Source: an uncultured Eubacteriales bacterium
Lineage (GTDB): Bacteria; Bacillota; Clostridia; Oscillospirales; Acutalibacteraceae
DNA length: 64,000 nt
Direction: 5' to 3'
Assembly: GCA_934695425.1 (NCBI GenBank)
Contig: CAKUVH010000004.1
Span: forward strand, 73,700 to 137,699
Part shown: positions 1 through 7,456 of the stretch, piece by piece
How positions within the stretch are numbered: the stretch's first letter is position 1
How the letters are laid out: each line of letters begins with the position of its first letter
Program-made: the position numbers and the translations under genes
Notes under the pieces: model-generated
The model's input: the letters and a program-made list of their open reading frames with translations, nothing else
What the model was told of the DNA's origin: nothing
Databases searched by the model: none

Positions 1-51
1 TTCAACAAATTCTTCATCTTTCAGTAGTTCTGCTACTTTCTTTATGTCCAT
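1..51 (-). CDS. 5' end of an unidentified gene, cut by the window edge
   Basis: Read on the minus strand, an ATG at 51 is preceded by a good ribosome binding site (GGGAGTG) and opens 17 codons without a stop (MDIKKVAELLKDEEFVE) before the window ends. The short, helical, acidic start loosely resembles the N-terminus of Nif11-type leader peptides, but 17 residues cannot decide this. It is divergent from the DUF1292 gene. Confidence 0.55.
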   Translation of the reverse strand, partial: MDIKKVAELLKDEEFVE

Positions 52-215
52 AGACACACTCCCTTTTTTGAAATATTATTTATTATATCCAAATATAAAA
101 CCAAATTCAATAGTTTGTATTTAAATTATACATATTACAGAAAATAAAATTCAAGTCAATAAGTTTGTTTTTATTTCATTTTTAAAATAATTTTATCGGA
201 CAATAAATAATCTTG

Positions 216-244
216 TTGACTACTTCGTATAATATAATTAAAAT
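216..244 (+). promoter_or_regulatory. Predicted sigma-A promoter for the DUF1292 gene
   Basis: A TTGACT -35 hexamer (216-221) and a TAAAAT -10 hexamer (239-244) are separated by 17 bases, about 40 bases upstream of the DUF1292 start codon. This is seen by eye only; the region is very AT-rich, so chance matches are possible. Confidence 0.45.
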
Positions 245-286
245 GGTATTTGTAAAACTTTTACGATATTTTTACGGGAGGAACTA

Positions 287-574
287 ATGGAAGAAAATTT
301 GCCTACTGATATTGTTACTTTAGTCGATGACGAAGGTGTAGAAAGAGAGTTTGAAGTTTTAGATTGTATTGTTCTTGAAGATTCCAAAAGAAAATTTTAC
401 GCTCTCATGCCTAACTTCGAACTTGAAGATACGGACTTAGATGATGACGAAGTAACATATTTCATATTTGAAATGATTGAAGAAGATGGTGAGGAACAAC
501 TTGTGGAAGTTGAAGATGACGAGTTGCTTGATGAGCTTTCCGAACAATTCGAAGAAAGACTTACAGACCATTAA
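287..574 (+). CDS. DUF1292 family protein (YrzB-like)
   Basis: This 95-residue, very acidic protein has the sequence character of the DUF1292/YrzB family: a short beta-rich domain beginning around ITLVDDEG and an Asp/Glu-rich second half. In Firmicutes the family often sits in the alaS-yrzL-ruvX-yrzB neighbourhood; its biochemical role is not known. The ATG at 287 has a GGGAGG site 7 bases upstream. It is followed directly by the 6S-like RNA, so it may be co-transcribed with it or terminate early; no separate terminator is visible between them. Confidence 0.85.
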   Translation: MEENLPTDIVTLVDDEGVEREFEVLDCIVLEDSKRKFYALMPNFELEDTDLDDDEVTYFIFEMIEEDGEEQLVEVEDDELLDELSEQFEERLTDH

Positions 575-593
575 TTTGTATTTTTAAAAATAG

Positions 594-780
594 TTTCTGC
601 TTAAGACGCGGACTGTGGCCGTATAACCCTACAAGATATAATAGGGAGCTCGGCTCCTGTATTCGATTGCAGACCTCTTGGCTTAGCCAAATGAAGGGAG
701 CGTGAAAATATGGGGAGGGCACCCACCTGCTTATGAAATTTGCAGGTTATCTAGGCTACGATACGCTTAAGCGGATTTTT
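594..780 (+). ncRNA. ssrS: 6S RNA (SsrS-type RNA polymerase regulator)
   Basis: There is no ORF here, but the stretch folds as a closed rod. The ends pair perfectly (597-605 with 766-774, one G-U), followed inward by a long helix joining GTGGCC (615-620) and ATAACC to GGTTAT and GGCTAC (745-759). A central open region carries a small 3'-strand hairpin (ACCTGC with GCAGGT), and the arm ends in the TTGGC/GCCAA hairpin. The GCACCCACCT block followed by AGGTT is typical of Firmicute 6S RNA as I recall it. A T-tract (776-780) follows the closing stem. 6S RNA binds the sigma-A holoenzyme by mimicking an open promoter. The boundaries are estimates. Confidence 0.78.
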
Positions 781-918
781 ATTAGAAAATATTTTGTTAA
801 GAAAAAATTAAAAGCATATTTTTATTATGTCTAAAAGGACAAGTTGTATAAGAGCAGCTTTTATGATATAGTATATTATTGTAGAGAGTATATATTTGAA
901 ATTCACGGAGGAAGTAGC

Positions 919-1614
919 TTGTACCCTTTAATTTTCGATGTAAGTGTCGTGGCAATTTTAATAGCGTTTGCATTTTCAGGTTATAAAAGCGGGATATTTA
1001 AATCATTTTTATCATTCATAAGCACCATGTTCTCAGGAATATTCTCGGTTTATATCGCAAATAATTTATCCAGGCTCATATATATTAATGTTATAAGCCC
1101 TCAAATACAGTCAAAAATACAATTAGCCTCTATAAAAAATTTTTCTTCTTCCGAGCAAATATTTAATTTGTTTTCTCCATGGTTTGTAAAATTTTTGGGT
1201 GAGTTGAGAATAACACCTAAAGAAATTAACCATATTATAGTTAATGGTAATTTGAATTCGATCCCTTGCGAGATTTCAGAATTGCTTTATCCTCTGATTA
1301 CCGGTGTTTTAAAGTCAGTACTGGCCCCGATAATGTTTGTTTTGCTTTCGGTGCTCGTGAATGTTTTCACGAGGTGCATTTCAAAGCTTTTCCGTATAAA
1401 TTTTCTAAAAACAACCAATAGCCTGGTCGGTATGATTTTCGGAATTCTGAAAGGATACATCATAGTCACAATTTTAATTTGCTGTTTGAGAGTATTTGTT
1501 TCTGTTAATAATAATTTTTCCGAAGTGTTTTCTCCGAGCAATATTTCTTCAACGGTGATTTTTAAAGAAATTTACAATAATAATTTTATCTATAGCCTTT
1601 ATAAAAAAATTTAA
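919..1614 (+). CDS. cvpA: CvpA family membrane protein
   Basis: The protein has an N-terminal pattern typical of CvpA (colicin V production) proteins: a first membrane segment followed by a short GYKSG turn and further hydrophobic helices, four or so in total over 231 residues. The longer frame opens at a TTG at 844, but a GGAGGA site at 907-912 sits 6 bases before the TTG at 919, and the protein from 919 starts exactly where CvpA homologues normally start, so I chose 919. The cellular role of CvpA outside colicin V secretion is unclear; in Firmicutes it is a conserved envelope protein. The gene leads the run to pgsA. Confidence 0.75.
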   Translation: MYPLIFDVSVVAILIAFAFSGYKSGIFKSFLSFISTMFSGIFSVYIANNLSRLIYINVISPQIQSKIQLASIKNFSSSEQIFNLFSPWFVKFLGELRITPKEINHIIVNGNLNSIPCEISELLYPLITGVLKSVLAPIMFVLLSVLVNVFTRCISKLFRINFLKTTNSLVGMIFGILKGYIIVTILICCLRVFVSVNNNFSEVFSPSNISSTVIFKEIYNNNFIYSLYKKI

Positions 1615-1642
1615 TTTATTTGTGAGCGGAGCGCTGTAAGAA

Positions 1643-2218
1643 GTGAAAAGTTTAATATACATAAGAAAAAATTTGAACATTCCCAATGTGCTTTCAATTA
1701 TAAGAATTATATTTATCATACCTTTTGTTTTTGCGGTTGTTGATGATGATTATACAACTGCCGGAATTATACTGATAATTTCGGGGATAAGCGATTTTTT
1801 AGATGGGTATATTGCGCGCAAATACAATCAAATAACCAGATTCGGAAAAATGCTTGATCCCACCGCAGACAAACTCACTTTAATGGCTGTAATGGTTTGT
1901 GTAGGTATAAAATTTAATAAAATTTTCCCGTTTATGATAATACTTATTACCAAGGAAATTTTAATGCTCATAGCAGGAATAATTTTGCTTCGCAAAAAGC
2001 TGACTCCTCCTTCTGCAAAATGGTATGGAAAACTTTCTACAATCGTGTTTTATGTGTCAATTATAATAATCATATCCCTCAAAGCAATTTGGAATTTAGA
2101 CATAGAAATTTTAGATGTAAGCCTTATGGGATTAACTGCTTTCTTCATGATTTACGCTTTGATTCGCTATTTCTGCATTTTTAGAGAGATGATAAAAAAT
2201 TTAAAGTTAACCAAGTGA
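1643..2218 (+). CDS. pgsA: CDP-diacylglycerol-glycerol-3-phosphate 3-phosphatidyltransferase
   Basis: This 191-residue membrane enzyme joins glycerol-3-phosphate to CDP-diacylglycerol, the first committed step of phosphatidylglycerol synthesis. The CDP-alcohol phosphotransferase signature is visible: SDFLDGYIARKYNQITRFGKMLDPTADK, with its DG..AR...G...D...D spacing around residues 47-74, flanked by several transmembrane helices. Length matches bacterial PgsA (about 180-200). The start is a GTG at 1643, with NIPNVLS, the usual family opening, at about residue 12. It sits 28 bases after cvpA and 31 before the Clp ATPase gene. Confidence 0.9.
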   Translation: MKSLIYIRKNLNIPNVLSIIRIIFIIPFVFAVVDDDYTTAGIILIISGISDFLDGYIARKYNQITRFGKMLDPTADKLTLMAVMVCVGIKFNKIFPFMIILITKEILMLIAGIILLRKKLTPPSAKWYGKLSTIVFYVSIIIIISLKAIWNLDIEILDVSLMGLTAFFMIYALIRYFCIFREMIKNLKLTK

Positions 2219-2249
2219 CAAAAATTTAATAATATAAGGAGTAATATTT

Positions 2250-4565
2250 ATGCTATGTTCCAGGTGCAAAAAACGGACAGCAGTGGTATTTGTTTCTTCG
2301 AATAAAGATTCTTCCAGCGCACAAGGCTATTGTGCTTTATGCGCAAAAGAAATAGGAGTTAAGCCGATAGAAGATATATTCGATAAGATGGGAATTTCTG
2401 CCGAAGAAATGGCCAATATAGAAGATCAATTTTCAGGAATATTAAACGCAGCTTCCTCGACAGACGATTCAACCGGCGAAGAAGCTGATAACCCCGAAGA
2501 TTTCATGCGAGGAGGAGCCGCTACATTTCCGTTTATAAAAGGCTTGTTCTCAAATATGATGTTCCCGGGCAAAGAAGACGAAATTTCAAAAGACGATAAA
2601 TCTGTGGATTCAAGCAATTCCAAAGCAAAAAAACGCCCGAAAAGAAAAAATTTAACTGTATACTGTGAAAATCTGACCGCCAAAGCGAAAGAAAATAAAC
2701 TTGACAAAGTAATAGGTCGCGACCGAGAAATAAATCGCGCAATACAAATTCTTTGTAGAAGAACTAAAAACAACCCCTGTTTCATCGGAGAGCCGGGCGT
2801 AGGAAAGACGGCTATTGCCGAAGGCCTGGCCCTGAGAATTTCCGAAGGTAAAGTCCCTCAATATTTAAAAAATAAAGAAATTCATTTACTGGATTTAACT
2901 TCACTGGTAGCCGGAACCCAGTTTAGAGGGCAATTTGAAAGCCGAATAAAAGGGCTTATAGAAGAGGTAAAAAAAGACGGAAATATAATACTTTTTATTG
3001 ACGAGGTTCATAATTTAGTCGGCGCCGGAGACTCCGAGGGCTCCATGAGTGCCGCAAATATACTTAAACCGGCGCTTTCTCGTGGCGAAATACAAGTCAT
3101 AGGTGCCACAACTTTTGAAGAATACAGGAAGTATATCGAAAAAGACGCTGCACTCGAAAGAAGATTCCAGCCCATAAAAGTCGCTGAACCTTCAATCGAC
3201 GAGACCGTAGAAATTTTAAAAGGAATAAAAAATTACTACGAAGAGCACCATAGAGTTATAATTCCGGATTATTTAATCAATAGATTGGTAGTCCTCTCAG
3301 AAAGATATATAATGGACAGATTCCTGCCGGACAAAGCAATAGATCTAATGGATGAAGCCGCTACTTACGCCGCTTTAAACAATAAAAGCCTGGCTGAATA
3401 TGACCGTATTAACTCTGAAATTGATTCGTTAAAATCCGAAGAAGAAAAATTGGTCGCGTTAGGCGAAGAAGCGGATTACGAAAAATTAGCTCAGATAAGA
3501 TGCGAAATCGCCAAGATAAACGAAAAAAGCGAAGAGCTCAAAGAAAAAGCCTTGGGCAAAAAAGTATCCGAGAGTGATTTGGCTCATGTTTTGGAATTAT
3601 GGACAGGAATTCCATCTTCGAAGATTCAAGAAAATGAGTTTAAAAAATTGGAATTCTTAGAAGAAAATATTAAAAAGAAAATTATCGGTCAAGATGAGGC
3701 CGTAGACGCCGTAGCTGCTGCGATTCGAAGAAACAGAATAAAATTAAGCTTAAGAAGACGACCGGCATCATTTATATTTGTAGGTTCAACCGGAGTCGGT
3801 AAAACCGAACTCGTTAAAGTTCTTGCGAGCGAGCTTTTTGATTCTCCCGACGCCCTCATAAGAATTGACATGTCGGAATATATGGAAAAACACTCGGCCT
3901 CCAAAATTGTAGGTTCGCCTCCCGGATATGTCGGTTACGATGAAGCCGGCCAGCTTACAGAGAAAGTCAGACAAAGACCATATTCGGTCATATTATTTGA
4001 TGAAATCGAAAAAGCTCATCCCGATGTAATGAATATACTTTTACAAATTTTGGATGAAGGAAAAATCACCGATTCTCACGGAAGAGTTGTAAATTTTGAA
4101 AATACAGTCATCGTAATGACTTCAAATGCCGGCAGCAATAAAAAAGACGGTTCGCTCGGCTTTGGAAAAACAGAAAATGAGCTCGTTAAAGAAAAAGTTA
4201 TGAAATCGCTTAAAGAATTTTTAAGACCTGAATTTATAAGCAGAATAGACGAAATCATTGTGTTCAACAAACTTTCTTATGATGATTATGTAAAAATCGC
4301 CGAGCTTATAATAGACGAATACAAAGAATCTCTGAAAGAAAGAGATATAAAATTATCGTATGATAAAAAAGTTTTGGAGCTACTCGCGGAAAAAGTTTCG
4401 AAAGGAAGCAGCGGCGCCAGAGATTTAAGAAATGTCATAAGAAAAGAAGTAGAAGACAAAATATCGATGGCTATAGTCAAGAACGAAAGTTTCAACATAG
4501 GAGATATTTTCTTGAAAGCCGATTCTGATGGAATATCGGTAGTCATAAACAAATCGGAAAATTAA
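2250..4565 (+). CDS. clpE: ClpE-type AAA+ unfoldase with N-terminal zinc finger
   Basis: This 771-residue Hsp100 ATPase has two AAA+ modules. Instead of a double ClpN domain it starts with a small CxxC...CxxC zinc finger (Cys3, 6, 28, 31), followed by an acidic linker, which is the ClpE layout. D1 shows Walker A GEPGVGKT (180-187) and Walker B ILFIDE (about 247-252); D2 shows GSTGVGKT near residue 512 and an LGF loop near residue 635, the ClpP-contact tripeptide, so it probably feeds ClpP. There is no ClpP, CtsR or McsA/B gene in the window. The ATG at 2250 follows AAGGAG. Calling it clpE rests on architecture; it could equally be named a clpC-family protein. Confidence 0.82.
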   Translation: MLCSRCKKRTAVVFVSSNKDSSSAQGYCALCAKEIGVKPIEDIFDKMGISAEEMANIEDQFSGILNAASSTDDSTGEEADNPEDFMRGGAATFPFIKGLFSNMMFPGKEDEISKDDKSVDSSNSKAKKRPKRKNLTVYCENLTAKAKENKLDKVIGRDREINRAIQILCRRTKNNPCFIGEPGVGKTAIAEGLALRISEGKVPQYLKNKEIHLLDLTSLVAGTQFRGQFESRIKGLIEEVKKDGNIILFIDEVHNLVGAGDSEGSMSAANILKPALSRGEIQVIGATTFEEYRKYIEKDAALERRFQPIKVAEPSIDETVEILKGIKNYYEEHHRVIIPDYLINRLVVLSERYIMDRFLPDKAIDLMDEAATYAALNNKSLAEYDRINSEIDSLKSEEEKLVALGEEADYEKLAQIRCEIAKINEKSEELKEKALGKKVSESDLAHVLELWTGIPSSKIQENEFKKLEFLEENIKKKIIGQDEAVDAVAAAIRRNRIKLSLRRRPASFIFVGSTGVGKTELVKVLASELFDSPDALIRIDMSEYMEKHSASKIVGSPPGYVGYDEAGQLTEKVRQRPYSVILFDEIEKAHPDVMNILLQILDEGKITDSHGRVVNFENTVIVMTSNAGSNKKDGSLGFGKTENELVKEKVMKSLKEFLRPEFISRIDEIIVFNKLSYDDYVKIAELIIDEYKESLKERDIKLSYDKKVLELLAEKVSKGSSGARDLRNVIRKEVEDKISMAIVKNESFNIGDIFLKADSDGISVVINKSEN

Positions 4566-4585
4566 ATTTCGGGAGGAATTGCAGA

Positions 4586-5041
4586 GTGAAATGCCCTTAT
4601 TGCAGCCTAGAAGGGTGCAAAGTTTTGGAATCCAGATCAGCTGACGAAGGCTCTCAGGTTAGACGCCGCCGCGAATGCGAATCTTGCGGAAAGAGATTTA
4701 CCACATATGAAGTGGTGGAAAGCATACCCGTTATGATAGTAAAACGCAATGGCTCTCGAGAAAAATTTGATAGAAAAAAAGTCCTCAACGGACTCATAAA
4801 AGCTTGCGAAAAACGTGTTATTTCATTTGAAGATATAGAAAACGTGGTAGACGATATAGAATTAAAAGTTCAAAATTCCTTGGCAAGAGAAGTTACTTCT
4901 GAATTTATCGGTGAACAATGCATGGAATTTCTAAAAAGAAAAGACGAAGTCGCATACATCAGATTTGCTTCCGTATATAGGCAATTCAAAGATGTTAGCG
5001 AATTTATGGATGAACTTAAAAACTTTTTGAAAAGCAATTAA
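4586..5041 (+). CDS. nrdR: Transcriptional repressor NrdR
   Basis: NrdR senses nucleotide pools and represses ribonucleotide reductase genes. The 151-residue product has the N-terminal zinc ribbon (Cys3, Cys6, Cys31, Cys34, with the conserved RRRREC stretch) and a C-terminal ATP-cone beginning near residue 49 (MIVKRNGSREKFDRKKV). Length equals the family norm of about 150. It starts with GTG at 4586 behind GGGAGGAATT. A matching operator lies in this same window upstream of nrdH-nrdD-nrdG (31,916-31,961). It is 20 bases downstream of the Clp ATPase gene and ends at a bidirectional hairpin. Confidence 0.95.
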   Translation: MKCPYCSLEGCKVLESRSADEGSQVRRRRECESCGKRFTTYEVVESIPVMIVKRNGSREKFDRKKVLNGLIKACEKRVISFEDIENVVDDIELKVQNSLAREVTSEFIGEQCMEFLKRKDEVAYIRFASVYRQFKDVSEFMDELKNFLKSN

Positions 5042-5057
5042 TTTAAAATATTAAGAA

Positions 5058-5091
5058 AAAAACTATACATCGCTTATGATGTATAGTTTTG
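5058..5091. terminator. Bidirectional terminator between nrdR and the Nif11-type gene
   Basis: The arms AACTATACATC (5061-5071) and GATGTATAGTT (5078-5088) form an 11-bp hairpin flanked by A and T runs on both sides, so it can stop nrdR transcripts and leftward transcripts. The stop codon of the leftward gene lies in the loop. Confidence 0.8.
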
Positions 5092-5445
5092 TCTTCTTTC
5101 TTTTTCCTTATCCTTTTCTTTGTCTTCAGTCAATTTTTCAATAATTTTATCCGTTGTTTGTTTTGAAGAGATAAGGTTTTTAATGAAATTAGTTGCTAAT
5201 TCGCATGTCTCCGAAAAATCCACTCCACCGCTTATTTTGCTCAATTCATCCTCACTCATGCTATCCTTTGCAATATTTTCCATGAATTTAACAAATTCGT
5301 CAAAATCATATCCCGGCACCAATGAGATGCTGTATTCGTAAAGCTCTTTCCAATCACCCATATTATAAAACTCTTTGGCTTTGTCGGGGTTGTCGTTTAA
5401 AATTTTTATTAGTTTAATCAGGTTCTGGTTTTTTGTAAGTTCCAT
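5074..5445 (-). CDS. Nif11-type leader peptide (putative RiPP precursor), orphan
   Basis: This 123-residue protein has the features of the Nif11-like leader family: a helical N-terminal domain rich in Lys, Glu, Asn and Leu, followed by the double-glycine exit motif SEDELSKISGG at 64-74. After the GG comes a 49-residue tail with one cysteine (Cys81) and a strongly charged, Lys/Glu-rich end, which does not look like a classic cysteine-rich lanthipeptide core. No modification enzyme, C39 peptidase-transporter or immunity gene is next to it; neighbours are nrdR and tepA. The ATG at 5445 has an AAGGAGGG site. It could be a precursor processed in trans, or a Nif11-domain protein with another role. 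Confidence 0.65.
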   Translation of the reverse strand: MELTKNQNLIKLIKILNDNPDKAKEFYNMGDWKELYEYSISLVPGYDFDEFVKFMENIAKDSMSEDELSKISGGVDFSETCELATNFIKNLISSKQTTDKIIEKLTEDKEKDKEKERRQNYTS

Positions 5446-5476
5446 TTCTATACCCTCCTTATAAATTATATGTATA

Positions 5477-5504
5477 ATTTTATCATAAATTTTTAATTAG
5501 TCAA
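5477..5504 (-). promoter_or_regulatory. Predicted sigma-A promoter of the Nif11-type gene
   Basis: On the minus strand TTGACT (5504-5499) and TAAAAT (5482-5477) are spaced by 16 bases, about 30 bases upstream of the start codon. Seen by eye only, in AT-rich DNA. Confidence 0.4.
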
Positions 5505-5586
5505 CATTTTTATAAATATTTTAAATAGTTTTTGACTATATTCAAAAAGTATGGAAAGAATATTTTTACAAGGAGGTAGTATTAAT

Positions 5587-6333
5587 ATGGATAAATATTT
5601 AAATTCAAACAAAAAAGCCCGCAATTTAAACGATAACAAAAAAACGCCCGAAGAGGACACAGGCAGCGAAGAACAGTACGAGCGAATCCAAAATATCGGC
5701 TCTGTAATAGTTAATAATCGCAAGAAAAAAATCTACTGTCTCACAATTATAGGTCAGATAGAAGGCCACACCTATTTACCTTCTGAAAATAAGACCACAA
5801 AGTACGAGCACATCATCCCTGAACTGGTTGCTATTGAAGAGGACCCCGAAATAGAAGGAATTTTACTACTTTTAAATACAGTCGGCGGAGATATAGAAGC
5901 CGGTCTTGCGATTGCCGAATTGATTGCCGGGATGAGCAAGCCCACAGTTTCTATGGTTATTGGCGGAGGCCATTCTATAGGCGTTCCTTTAGCTGTCAGC
6001 GCAGACGTTTCTTTCATAGCAAAGTCCGCCACAATGACAGTTCATCCTGTTAGATCGGCCGGAACAACGGTAGGCGTTGTGCAGTCTTTCGAATATTTTC
6101 AAAAAATGCAAAAACGAATTGCTGATTTTGTGGTTGCAAACTCAAATATTTCCGAAAAAAGATTTTATGAACTTTGCATGAATACCGAAGAATTGGTTCT
6201 GGATATAGGTTCCGTTGTTGAAGGCGAACAAGCTGTAAAAGAAGGATTAATTGACAGAGTAGGCACATTATCCGAAGCCTTGAACGAACTATATTCTTTA
6301 GCTAAAAAAAATAAAAGAAAGTCAAAAAAATAA
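5587..6333 (+). CDS. tepA: ClpP-like protease, TepA/YmfB family
   Basis: The 248-residue product belongs to the ClpP/crotonase-fold group that includes B. subtilis TepA (YmfB, translocation-enhancing protein). A serine in the GGGHSIG stretch (Ser130) and a histidine in MTVHPVR (His153) match the catalytic Ser and His of ClpP-like proteases; TVGGDIEAGLAIAE (99-112) is the usual substrate-strand region. The first 50 residues are charged and probably disordered. An in-frame ATG at 5551 exists, but AAGGAGGT at 5570-5577 points to the ATG at 5587. In B. subtilis tepA is also close to spoIIIE, as here with one gene between. The true substrate is unknown. Confidence 0.82.
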   Translation: MDKYLNSNKKARNLNDNKKTPEEDTGSEEQYERIQNIGSVIVNNRKKKIYCLTIIGQIEGHTYLPSENKTTKYEHIIPELVAIEEDPEIEGILLLLNTVGGDIEAGLAIAELIAGMSKPTVSMVIGGGHSIGVPLAVSADVSFIAKSATMTVHPVRSAGTTVGVVQSFEYFQKMQKRIADFVVANSNISEKRFYELCMNTEELVLDIGSVVEGEQAVKEGLIDRVGTLSEALNELYSLAKKNKRKSKK

Positions 6334-6338
6334 TTTCT

Positions 6339-6383
6339 AATAAGTCGATTGTACTTTATGTTTCAAGTCGGCTTATTTTTATT
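6339..6383 (+). terminator. Terminator after tepA
   Basis: AATAAGTCGATT (6339-6350) pairs with AAGTCGGCTTATT (6364-6376), with G-U pairs, and is followed by a T-rich run. It separates tepA from uppP. Confidence 0.6.
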
Positions 6384-6404
6384 TTTAAAATCATATCAGT
6401 AGTG

Positions 6405-6433
6405 TGTAAATTTATTTTAAAATCTGGTATAAT
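6405..6433 (+). promoter_or_regulatory. Predicted promoter of uppP
   Basis: TATAAT at 6428-6433 is preceded at 17 bases by a weak -35 (TGTAAA, 6405-6410). It lies between the tepA terminator and the uppP start. Confidence 0.4.
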
Positions 6434-6504
6434 TTAATCCAAATGCTTGTGCATATATATTTAAAAATGAAACTAATTGCTAAGCGAAAAGGAGAAAATT
6501 AAAT

Positions 6505-7443
6505 ATGAGTATTTTAGATGCGATTATTCAGGGCATAGTCCAAGGACTTACAGAATTTTTACCGGTTTCAAGTAGTGGGCATTTGCTTATTTCTCAGCAT
6601 ATTTTAGGGGTTAAAGAAAACAATTTATTCTTTAGCATAATGCTGCACATAGGAACTCTCATTGCGGTTTTGGCCGTTTATTACAAGACGATATTAAAGC
6701 TTATAAAATCTTTTTTTGGAATTATCAAAGATATATTCACCGGCAAATTTGATTTCAAAAAACTCGATAACGATAAAAATATGGTTTTAATGTTAATGGC
6801 AGGATTATTACCTCTGTTTTTATTGTTCGTTCCTATTCCCGGCAGCAGTACAGACGTAAAAGGAATAGCCGAAGAGCTCGCCGGCGATAAAAGCATAATC
6901 CTGGTGGGTATCGCTTTAATCGTGACAAGTATTTTGCTAAAAGCAGGGATTAATGCTCGTCAAACTTATAAGATTAATTGTACATTCGATAGCGAAAAGC
7001 CGTGGGAAGGTCGAAAAAGACTTAATTTAATGGACGCACTTTCTATCGGTGTCACTCAGTTCGTCGCAGCTATTTTCCCGGGAATTTCTCGTTCAGGTTC
7101 AACATTATCGACCGGTCTTTTAAGAGGAATCAATAAACAAACCGCACTTGACTACTCCTTTATTTTGGGCACTCCTGCAATATTGGCAGCGGCGGTCATA
7201 GAGCTAAAGGACGCCTTAAAAGCGGGCGCAATTTCATCTGTGGGACTTGTTCCGGTGATTGTCGGAATGGTTGTTTCGGCTGTTGTTGGATTTCTATCGA
7301 TTAAATTATTTAAATGGCTTTTGAAAACCGATAAAATGATAATTTTTGTCATATATACTTTCGTGGTAGGCTTGGCAGCGGTTATCATCGGGGTAATAGA
7401 AAATATTTACGGAATAAATATTTTTACTCATACCACGCTTTAA
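6505..7443 (+). CDS. uppP: Undecaprenyl-diphosphatase UppP/BacA
   Basis: UppP removes a phosphate from undecaprenyl pyrophosphate so the lipid carrier can be reused in cell-wall synthesis, and confers bacitracin tolerance. Both family signatures are present: [15 protein letters not shown] (Glu17, His26) near the N-terminus and [10 protein letters not shown] about two thirds along. The protein is polytopic. At 312 residues it is longer than the common 265-290; the extra length is a loop region between residues about 110 and 180. ATG at 6505 follows AAAAGGAG. ftsK starts 13 bases after it, so the two are probably co-transcribed. Confidence 0.93.
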   Translation: MSILDAIIQGIVQGLTEFLPVSSSGHLLISQHILGVKENNLFFSIMLHIGTLIAVLAVYYKTILKLIKSFFGIIKDIFTGKFDFKKLDNDKNMVLMLMAGLLPLFLLFVPIPGSSTDVKGIAEELAGDKSIILVGIALIVTSILLKAGINARQTYKINCTFDSEKPWEGRKRLNLMDALSIGVTQFVAAIFPGISRSGSTLSTGLLRGINKQTALDYSFILGTPAILAAAVIELKDALKAGAISSVGLVPVIVGMVVSAVVGFLSIKLFKWLLKTDKMIIFVIYTFVVGLAAVIIGVIENIYGINIFTHTTL

Positions 7444-7456
7444 AGAGAGGTTTAAA

